From NCBI GenBank assembly GCA_031281855.1, contig JAITEW010000159.1, positions 1 through 5,693 on the forward strand: DNA of 5,693 bases. Direction: 5' to 3'. Below the pieces are notes generated by a model. It had not been told where the DNA came from and made no database searches. It worked only from the letters and a program-made list of their open reading frames with translations. This DNA is from Treponema sp. (GTDB taxonomy: Bacteria > Spirochaetota > Spirochaetia > Treponematales > Breznakiellaceae). A program made the translations under genes and the position numbers. Positions 1-5,649 of the stretch are shown here, piece by piece (positions within the stretch are counted from its first letter, which is position 1; each line of letters opens with the position of its first letter).

Positions 1-276
1 CTGCGCCACCTGGATCGCCTCCTGGAAATCAAAAAGCTCAAGGGTATCCAATGGGTGTACGGCGCCGGGCAGCCCACGGCGTCCCACTGGCTGCCGGTGC
101 TGAAGAAGATCCAGGCCGCTGGCAAGTGTTTCCAGGTTTACGCGACCCCTGATGAAATGCCCGTCCTCCTTGAGAACCTGGCCCCCGAAGGCGCCATGTA
201 TATAGTGGGTACCCGGACCGAAGGCGAGGCCCGGGACCTTGAAGCCCTGGCGGCAAAAACAGGAGGCCATAGATGA
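1..276 (+). CDS. Uroporphyrinogen decarboxylase (URO-D) family protein, C-terminal part
   Basis: The reading frame is open from base 1 to the TGA at 274-276, so 91 residues of the C-terminus are visible and the start lies upstream of the window. The segment around residues 14-37 (KGIQWVYGAGQPTASHW, then LPVLKKIQAAGK) resembles the last strands of the URO-D/methyltransferase TIM barrel. There, a 'GIQW-GAGQP' stretch is followed by a helix and a 'P-E/D' loop. Members that sit beside sugar hydrolases are usually not haem-biosynthesis HemE. They are uncharacterised URO-D-like proteins, some related to corrinoid-dependent methyltransferases, so I assign no reaction. The stop overlaps the ATG of the GH31 gene in ATGA, indicating one operon and probable translational coupling. 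The family call is moderately sure; substrate and role are unknown. Confidence 0.72.
   Translation: MRHLDRLLEIKKLKGIQWVYGAGQPTASHWLPVLKKIQAAGKCFQVYATPDEMPVLLENLAPEGAMYIVGTRTEGEARDLEALAAKTGGHR
261..266 (+). promoter_or_regulatory. Shine-Dalgarno site for the GH31 reading frame
   Basis: A perfect AGGAGG lies six bases before the ATG at 273 and inside the last codons of the URO-D-like gene. This supports 273 rather than the later in-frame ATG at 303 as the original start. It also shows that initiation signals survive although the gene downstream is broken. Confidence 0.75.
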
Positions 277-1539
277 ACGCGGCGCCGCAGTGCGGTTTCT
301 CCATGAACATTGAAAAACAGTACCCTGATGTTTACCGGTTTTCCTTCGGTGAACCGGAACGGTTCGACGCCTCTGTTCTGCGCCTTGAGCCTCCACGGGC
401 GGAAAAACTCAATTTTCCCTTTGGGGAAGACCTTATTACCGGGGAAATAAACCCCCGGGCGCCCTGGTCAGTTTTCCCTGGTCCAAAGATGAGGAAATCT
501 ACGGTTTCGGCCTTCAAAGCGGCGCTGTAAATCAGGCGGGAATGAAACGGCGGCTCAAGATCAACGCCGATGCCCAGGGGATACGGGGTGCTTCTCAACA
601 CCCTGCGGTACACCGACTTTTACTGCGCCTCATCAAAATTGCGCCAGGGTGTTCAAAACCGGTATGCGGCCTTTGACGGCGTTATCAGCGCCGAAGCCGC
701 CGGCGTAAAGGGGCTGGAAGGTTATATTTTTACCGGCGGCGGCGCGATACCCCCGCTCTGGGGCTTGGGCGTGTGGTACCGGGCCTACGGCAAATTCAAC
801 GAAAAGGAACTCCTTGCGGCGGCTAAACTTTTAAGAGACGAGGATATGCCGGTAATGCGACGAATGTGATAATTCTGATTATACCGGCGGCTGGTCCTTC
901 CCCGAGCACAACCGCTTCCCCTCCGGCATGGACAACGAACAGATGCATTCGGCTCTGCCGCAGCTTTATCAGAAAGTGTTTTGCGATCTCTATCGTAAAC
1001 GGAACCTCCGTACCTGGGGCGAGGTGCGGGCCCAGCATTGTTTTTCCGCGCCGTACCCCTTCCTGCTTTACAGCGACTGGTACCGCCGCATGCTCACCGG
1101 GGTTTTTTCGGCAAAGCTGGAAATGAACATCTGGTTTATGCCGAATCCCATGTGGAAGAACTACGATCATGAAGGCAATATGAAAAATGAAATTCTTCCG
1201 GATACCGCAGAACTGGCGGATACGTGCAGGGAATTCATGCGGCTCCGCAGTTCTCTGGTTCCCTACCTTTATACCGCCTTCTACCGCTACCACACCGAGG
1301 CCCTGTACAAAGGCGGTATTCTGAGAATCAAACCGGCTGTATACGGAAAAACCGCGTCGGGCAGCCTTTTTATCGACGATGGTACCAGTTTTGACTTTGA
1401 AAAGGGGCGGTTTATAATCTACAATTTTAAGGCCGAAGGCGGCCGTTTTACGGTGGAAAAGAAGGGCGAAGCTGCAATCAACAACTGTGAAATAGGCGAG
1501 CCCGTATTTACCTTACCGCAACCTGAAAGCCCCCTGTAA
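273..1539 (+). pseudogene. GH31 alpha-glycosidase (alpha-glucosidase/alpha-xylosidase type), decayed by deletions
   Basis: GH31 enzymes hydrolyse terminal alpha-linked glucose or xylose. Recognisable blocks occur in family order. The N-terminal domain is at 273-457 (frame of 273), and EEIYGFGLQ with LKINADAQG are at about 458-580 (frame shifted). GYGVLLNTLRY at about 579-611 and AIPPLWGLGVWYRAY at about 744-788 are back in the frame of 273. DECDNSDYTGGWSFPEHNRF at 859-918 and the rest to the TAA at 1537-1539 are in a third frame. The last part holds YPFLLYSDWY, FMPNPMWKNYDHE and a C-terminal beta domain with DDGTSFDFEKG. By comparison with E. coli YicI, the Asp at 859-861 would be the nucleophile and the Asp at 1075-1077 the acid/base. 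Only about 420 codons remain of roughly 700. One base is missing near 458, and segments are missing near 579, 735, 855, 1083 and 1300, so no complete barrel can form. Between lesions the translations look clean. Assembly error is the main alternative. Confidence 0.9.
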
Positions 1540-1546
1540 AGAGGAG
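1538..1546 (+). promoter_or_regulatory. Shine-Dalgarno site before the 49-residue ORF
   Basis: AAAGAGGAG directly follows the GH31 stop and stands seven bases before the ATG at 1554. The spacing and purine-rich sequence are good for initiation and are the main argument that the short ORF is, or recently was, translated as the next gene of the operon. Confidence 0.5.
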
Positions 1547-1553
1547 ATGCAAA

Positions 1554-1703
1554 ATGGATCATAATCCTGCGATACCTGCGTCCCAGGAGTACCGCCGCGA
1601 TATGGCGGCTTTTGAAGAATACGAAAAACCGCAGAGGACCTATTGGGGGGACATACTGCCTGTGGTGGAGATAACCCGGCGTATTGCGGAGAATATGTAT
1701 TAG
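1554..1703 (+). CDS. Small 49-residue ORF, function unknown, possibly a gene remnant
   Basis: ATG at 1554 to TAG at 1701-1703, preceded by a good Shine-Dalgarno site and starting 14 bases after the GH31 stop. The product is charged and aromatic, with an N-terminal stretch ASQEYRRDMAAFEEYEKP and a C-terminal YWGDILPVVEITRRIAENMY. It has no signal peptide, membrane segment or cysteine. I do not recognise it. The pattern 'EYRRD-AAFE...GD-LPV-EI' loosely recalls the C-terminal helix of Gfo/Idh/MocA-type sugar oxidoreductases, which often sit in such clusters. That would make it the tail of a gene removed by deletion, but the resemblance is weak. It could equally be a genuine small protein or a chance ORF. 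The neighbouring GH31 decay makes a remnant plausible. Confidence 0.4.
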   Translation: MDHNPAIPASQEYRRDMAAFEEYEKPQRTYWGDILPVVEITRRIAENMY

Positions 1704-1718
1704 GAGTACAGTCATGTG

Positions 1719-1760
1719 AGCCTCTTAATAAGGAGGCTTTCCCAAAACTTCAGTTTTTGG
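1719..1760. other. Two adjacent imperfect hairpins between the small ORF and the GH42 gene
   Basis: Arms AGCCTC (1719-1724) and GAGGCT (1733-1738) pair around an eight-base loop. Immediately after, CCAAAAC (1742-1748) pairs with GTTTTTGG (1753-1760) around TTCA with one bulged T. Neither has a clean downstream T-tract, so a classical rho-independent terminator is doubtful. They may attenuate read-through, act as an mRNA-stabilising element before the GH42 gene, or be a copy of a dispersed intergenic repeat. The structure is visible; the function is inferred. Confidence 0.4.
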
Positions 1761-1795
1761 AAAAGTAACCTTGAATTTAGACCTAACATATTCAC

Positions 1796-1800
1796 GGAGG
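1796..1800 (+). promoter_or_regulatory. Shine-Dalgarno site that fixes the GH42 start
   Basis: GGAGG is followed by six bases (TACAAC) and the ATG at 1807. The frame is open further upstream to a TTG at 1771, but that codon has no ribosome binding site and would add 12 residues not expected before the conserved FLHGGDYNPDQW. The ATG at 1807 is therefore preferred. Confidence 0.85.
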
Positions 1801-1806
1801 TACAAC

Positions 1807-3822
1807 ATGAAAAAACCGCAGAGATTTCCCCCTATTGTTGCGAAGTTCCCCCATTTCCTTCACGGAGGGGACTATAACCCGGATCAGTGGATCAAATGGA
1901 AGGACAGGATCTGGAAAGAGGACATGCGCCTGGCAAAGCTGGCGGGTATCAATTCCCTTTCTGTGGGGATCTTCGCCTGGGCCGCCCTGGAGCCCCGTGA
2001 AGGGGAGTATCATTTTGAGTGGCTTGACGAGGTCATGGGCATGATGGCGGAAAACAACATGATCGCCGTGCTTGCCACCCCTTCAGGGGCCCGGCCGGCC
2101 TGGATGAGCCAGAAGTACCCCGAGGTCCTCAGGGTCAACAGCCTGCGCCAGCGGAACCTCCACGGAGAGCGGCACAACCACTGCCTTTCGTCCCCGGTGT
2201 ACCGGGAGAAGGTAAGGGCCGTAAACACCGCTCTCGCTGAACGGTACAAGGATCATCCGGCCCTGGGGGTCTGGCACCTGTCCAACGAGTACGGCGGCGA
2301 ATGCCACTGCCCTTTGTGCCAGGAACAATTCCGCAAATGGCTTAAAAACCGTTACGGCAGCCTTGATGCCCTGAACGAAGCCTGGTGGACGGCGTTCTGG
2401 AGCCACACCTATACCGGCTGGTCCCAGGTTGAAAGCCCCAGCCCCCTGGGGGAGACTAATACCCACGGCCTCAACCTGGACTGGAAACGTTTTACCACCG
2501 AACAGTTCGTGGACTTCTACCTCCACGAAACGGCGCCGCTCAAAAAGATAACTCCTTCTGTTCCCTGTACCACGAACCTCATGGGCACGTACCCGGGCAT
2601 CGATTACTTCAGGCTGGCGGAAGTTCTGGACCTGGTTTCGTGGGACAACTATCCCCAGTGGACCGGCACGGATAACGACATTGGGATCGGCAGCAGGGCC
2701 GCGTTTATGCACGACCTTACCAGGGGGCTCAAGGCGAAGCCCTTCATGCTCATGGAATCCTCGCCGTCTGCCACCAACTGGCGGCCTGTGGCCAAGCTGC
2801 ACAGGCCCAATGTCCACATGCTCCAGTCCATGCAGGCTGCGGCCCACGGTTCCGATACGGTGCAGTACTTCCAGTTCCGCAAAGGCCGGGGAGCTTCGGA
2901 AAAATTCCACGGCGCCGTAGTGGATCACGAGGGCAGCGAAAACACCAGGGTCTTCCGGGACGTGGCCGCTGTGGGCGAACGGCTCAAAACCCTGGACGCC
3001 GTCATCGGGACCGATACCCCTTCGGCAACCGCTATCGTATACGACTGGAACATACGCTGGGCCCTGGACGACATCAAAGGGCTGCTCCAAAAAAACACCA
3101 ATTACGAGGAAACCGTCATAAACCATTACCGCGCCTTCTGGCAGCTTGGCATTCCTGTTGATATCATTGATTCGACCCGCGGCCTGGACGGCTACGATCT
3201 GGTCATAGCCCCTATGCTTTACATGCTGAGGCCCGGTTTCGCCGAAGCCCTTGAGGGGTTTGTAAAAAAAGGCGGGACCCTGGTAACAACGTATGTTACA
3301 GGATACGTCAACGAGAGCGACCTGGCCTTTACAGGCGGTTTTCCGGGCCCCTTGAGGAAATGCCTTGGGATATGGGCCGAAGAAATCGACGCCCTTTACC
3401 CTGAGGACGTGAATTCAATTGAATGGAAAGGCAAAAGCTACAGGGCCTTTGATCTCTGCGAACTCATCCACGCCGAAAGCGCCGAAGTTCTGGGAACCTA
3501 CGGTTCCGACTTCTACGCGGGAAGGCCCGGCCTGACCGTGAACCGTTACGGATCGGGAAAGGCGTACCACATCGCCGCCAGAACAGGCCCCGATTTCCTG
3601 GGCAGCTTCTACGCCTGGCTTGCGAAAGAAACGGGGATCAAACCGGTTCTGGACAAACCTCTGCCCAAAGGGGTTACCGCCCAGGTGAGGAGCGACGGGA
3701 AAACGGAATACCTCTTTGTAATGAACTTCACCCCCGAAAAGGCGGCAGTTGACGCAGGGCCCCAGGGAAAGAAAGAACTTGAGCCCTACGAAGTCTGGGT
3801 TACCGAAAGGAAGGCGCCCTAG
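1807..3822 (+). CDS. Beta-galactosidase, glycoside hydrolase family 42 (zinc-site type)
   Basis: A 671-residue retaining beta-galactosidase of normal GH42 length that removes terminal galactose from beta-galactosides such as plant-derived oligosaccharides. There is no signal peptide, so it should act in the cytoplasm on imported sugars. The TIM barrel spans about residues 17-390 and opens with FLHGGDYNPDQW. The acid/base is Glu161 in WHLSNEYGG and the nucleophile Glu317 in FMLMESSPSATNW; SWDNYP (278-283) is typical of the family. Cys126, Cys166, Cys168 and Cys171 match the four-cysteine zinc site of the Thermus A4 enzyme, including the C-x-C-x2-C spacing. A trimerisation domain (about 400-600) and a small C-terminal beta domain follow. 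The gene is intact, in contrast to the GH31 gene before it. Its TAG stop overlaps that of the convergent AAA gene. The natural substrate cannot be read from the sequence. Confidence 0.96.
   Translation: MKKPQRFPPIVAKFPHFLHGGDYNPDQWIKWKDRIWKEDMRLAKLAGINSLSVGIFAWAALEPREGEYHFEWLDEVMGMMAENNMIAVLATPSGARPAWMSQKYPEVLRVNSLRQRNLHGERHNHCLSSPVYREKVRAVNTALAERYKDHPALGVWHLSNEYGGECHCPLCQEQFRKWLKNRYGSLDALNEAWWTAFWSHTYTGWSQVESPSPLGETNTHGLNLDWKRFTTEQFVDFYLHETAPLKKITPSVPCTTNLMGTYPGIDYFRLAEVLDLVSWDNYPQWTGTDNDIGIGSRAAFMHDLTRGLKAKPFMLMESSPSATNWRPVAKLHRPNVHMLQSMQAAAHGSDTVQYFQFRKGRGASEKFHGAVVDHEGSENTRVFRDVAAVGERLKTLDAVIGTDTPSATAIVYDWNIRWALDDIKGLLQKNTNYEETVINHYRAFWQLGIPVDIIDSTRGLDGYDLVIAPMLYMLRPGFAEALEGFVKKGGTLVTTYVTGYVNESDLAFTGGFPGPLRKCLGIWAEEIDALYPEDVNSIEWKGKSYRAFDLCELIHAESAEVLGTYGSDFYAGRPGLTVNRYGSGKAYHIAARTGPDFLGSFYAWLAKETGIKPVLDKPLPKGVTAQVRSDGKTEYLFVMNFTPEKAAVDAGPQGKKELEPYEVWVTERKAP
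3819..3822. other. CTAG palindrome serving as the stop codon of two convergent genes
   Basis: The GH42 gene ends with TAG at 3820-3822, and the AAA gene ends with TAG read on the minus strand at 3821-3819. The coding regions overlap tail-to-tail by four bases, so no intergenic terminator exists for either. Transcripts must end inside the opposite gene or be terminated by Rho. Confidence 0.9.
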
Positions 3823-5579
3823 CCCCGTTCCCCAAGGGTGGCTTTAAGTTCCCGGATTTCGCTCAGGAGCTTTGTATTGGTCATGCCCTGGAAGCGTTTG
3901 GGCACCATTTTCTTGCTGGTACATTCCAGAATGGCCACCAGGTTCTGAAGCCTTATCTCTTGTTCATAAAAAGGCGGGTTGTAATCGGCCATGATCTCTT
4001 CCATGTCCTCACGGGAGATCATGGTGCGGTTCTCCATCATCGCCCGCTGTTTGGCCCTGACCAGCATGGACTCGATTTCAGCGCCTGACACGTCGAGGTT
4101 GAATTTTTTGAACAGATCCAGGATGTTGAATTTATGCACCCCGAAGTTGAGCTTCTTTACCAGGATCTCGAAGAGCGCTGTTTTTTCGGCTTCTGTTTCA
4201 GGGTAGAACAGGGCGTAGTGTTCCTCTGCGCGGCCCTGGCGTTTTAGGTCTATAGGTATGAGGTCCGGCCGGCAGGTGATGAGGAACCAGATGATCCTGC
4301 CCCGGTAGCTCGTGTCCCCCATGAAGCTGGCGATCTGGGCGAAGACACGGTTTGAAACTCCCGAATCCCCTTCCTGATCCCGGTCGCCCAGAAAGGCGTC
4401 GGCTTCGTCGATCATCACCGCCACCGGCGACATGGACTTGAGAATGTTGAGCACCTTTTCCAGGTTGGACTCGGTAACCCCCTGCCACTTGGAGCGAAAG
4501 TTCCTGAACTTCACCATAGGGATGCCGATTTCCCCGGCAAAGGCGTTGACCATAAAGCTCTTGCCTGTTCCCACAGGCCCCGCGATAAGGTAACCCATAG
4601 GGAGCACCTCAAGCTGGCCCTGCCTGATAGCCCTTGCGGCGTTGCGGAACTGTTTCTTCACGAATTCATGGCCTGACACGGCGTCCAGGGTATAGGCAGT
4701 CTCCATGAATTCCAAAAGGCCCCCGGCTTCGTTCTCGATCATCTCCTTCTTTTTCTGCCTGAGGTAGTCCATAGAAAGGGACTTGTCCGCTTCATGGCTT
4801 TCCTGCACCAGCCGATCCAGGTTCATAAGGTTGAGGCCGCTAGTAACCCGCCCCACCCCTTCGGGGCTTATCCCTCTTTCCAGAAGGAGGATCCCTTCCT
4901 GCTGCTTGTAGCGGAGGAAGCTTGCCCTGATGGACTCGTTAGGGAAAGGCACGTTCACCTTTACCGTCGAAGGCGATGCCGCAAGGCGCAGGGAGATGTC
5001 CGCCATGTTTTCCGTAAGGAGGATGATTGAGATGTCGCCGTCGGTAAAAATGGGATTATTAGCCCAGCGGTTCAATGTTACCAGGCAATAGCGGTCGGCG
5101 TCCGAAAAACGCAGAAGGTCGCCGCCTGGGATGATGGTCTCGGCGTAGTCGATGATGAGCACCATACGGCAGCGGTGGGTTTTCTTATCCTTTGGAACGC
5201 GCATAAGAAAATATTTTTCAAGATAGTAAAAGCTTTTTTCCGGATCAGTGGAAATAAAATCAGCAGGGTCGTCATCAGGGAAGCGTCTGCCCAGGACGGT
5301 TTCGTAGTCACCGGCCATCTCTTCGGTACAGAAAGAAACACCGTCCGATCTGTCGTAAAAAGCGATAATGTCCCTGCCGCCGAAGATCACGTCAGCGATG
5401 TAATTCTTGATAAGGTCGAAAACAAATTCCCCTTCATGGGACTCATGGGGCAGATAATCCCGGATATTCCCGTGGAGTATGTAGAGGTTCGCTGTTTTGG
5501 AACCGTACTTGATAGCCAGCTCCCGGGCCCAGTCAGGCAGTATCTGAAGAAATTCTTTGCTTTTATGAATATACGCCAA
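3819..5579 (-). CDS. AAA family ATPase with degenerate N-terminal AAA-like half (Ycf46-like layout)
   Basis: A 586-residue soluble protein. The C-terminal module (about 300-535) is a complete classic AAA domain. It has Walker A GPVGTGKS (334-341), pore loop 1 KWQG with Trp365, Walker B VAVMIDEADAF (Asp391, Glu392), arginine-finger region LKRQGR (Arg447, Arg450) and a sensor-2 helix beginning VSGAEIE (497-502). At sensor 1 the usual TNRPD reads TCRPD, with Cys436 for Asn. The N-terminal half shows AAA-like relics without Walker A: VLIIDYAE (140-147) at a Walker-B position, then IILLTEN and VNVPFPNESIR, as in the chloroplast/cyanobacterial Ycf46 layout. The tail (about 540-586) is charged and helical. 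Such proteins usually form hexamers that remodel proteins; the client is unknown. Start: the TTG at 5579 is the only start codon between the upstream in-frame stop and Met88, and the sequence downstream looks coding from its first residues. The gene is convergent with GH42 and probably separately transcribed. Confidence 0.92.
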   Translation of the reverse strand: MAYIHKSKEFLQILPDWARELAIKYGSKTANLYILHGNIRDYLPHESHEGEFVFDLIKNYIADVIFGGRDIIAFYDRSDGVSFCTEEMAGDYETVLGRRFPDDDPADFISTDPEKSFYYLEKYFLMRVPKDKKTHRCRMVLIIDYAETIIPGGDLLRFSDADRYCLVTLNRWANNPIFTDGDISIILLTENMADISLRLAASPSTVKVNVPFPNESIRASFLRYKQQEGILLLERGISPEGVGRVTSGLNLMNLDRLVQESHEADKSLSMDYLRQKKKEMIENEAGGLLEFMETAYTLDAVSGHEFVKKQFRNAARAIRQGQLEVLPMGYLIAGPVGTGKSFMVNAFAGEIGIPMVKFRNFRSKWQGVTESNLEKVLNILKSMSPVAVMIDEADAFLGDRDQEGDSGVSNRVFAQIASFMGDTSYRGRIIWFLITCRPDLIPIDLKRQGRAEEHYALFYPETEAEKTALFEILVKKLNFGVHKFNILDLFKKFNLDVSGAEIESMLVRAKQRAMMENRTMISREDMEEIMADYNPPFYEQEIRLQNLVAILECTSKKMVPKRFQGMTNTKLLSEIRELKATLGERG

Positions 5580-5592
5580 AGGCTTCCCCCCC
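5580..5592 (-). promoter_or_regulatory. G-rich ribosome binding site of the AAA gene with a G7 tract
   Basis: Read on the minus strand, seven consecutive G (5592-5586) then AAGCCT precede the TTG start. The G-run lies six bases upstream, the correct distance for a Shine-Dalgarno contact, although it is not a canonical AGGAGG. Together with TTG it suggests modest initiation. The homopolymer is prone to slippage, which would alter the spacing. Confidence 0.45.
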
Positions 5593-5620
5593 GCCCCAGC
5601 CCGTGAAAGAAATTGACGTT

Positions 5621-5649
5621 AAAATAACCAAATTATTTCCGGGGAGCAA
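5621..5649 (-). promoter_or_regulatory. Weak sigma70-like promoter candidate for the AAA gene
   Basis: On the minus strand TTGCTC (5649-5644) and TATTTT (5626-5621) are separated by exactly 17 bases, about 40 bases before the start codon. The -35 matches consensus at three positions and the -10 at four, in a locally AT-rich stretch (5611-5638) that stands out from the G+C-rich genes. The position is reasonable; the sequence match alone is weak. Confidence 0.3.

Noticed and set aside
866..1126. Plus-strand frame of 86 codons overlapping the GH31 nucleophile region
   Set aside because: It is an off-frame reading of the same DNA; the DECDNSDYTGGW frame is the meaningful one.
823..1293. Antisense open frame of 156 codons opposite GH31 fragments
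   Set aside because: The plus strand encodes clear GH31 motifs over this region, and the antisense product has no family signature or convincing ribosome site.
1757..1789. Promoter for GH42 from TTGGAA and TAACAT
   Set aside because: The spacer would be 21 bases and the -10 match is poor; the region is better explained by read-through from the upstream operon.
1771..1806. Twelve-residue upstream extension of the GH42 protein from a TTG
   Set aside because: It has no ribosome binding site, whereas GGAGG sits correctly before the ATG at 1807.
2083..3126. Long antisense open frame (347 codons) opposite the GH42 gene
   Set aside because: It lies entirely within the well-supported GH42 coding region. 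Its translation shows no recognisable domain, and such antisense frames are common opposite G+C-rich codons.
3413..3424. Perfect 12-base palindrome ATTCAATTGAAT inside GH42
   Set aside because: It falls in ordinary coding sequence (NSIEW) with no partner copy noticed; best explained by codon choice.
4198..4488. Second minus-strand frame of 96 codons inside the AAA gene
   Set aside because: It is out of frame with Walker B and the arginine-finger region and gives a Gly/Arg/Pro-rich product typical of a shadow frame.
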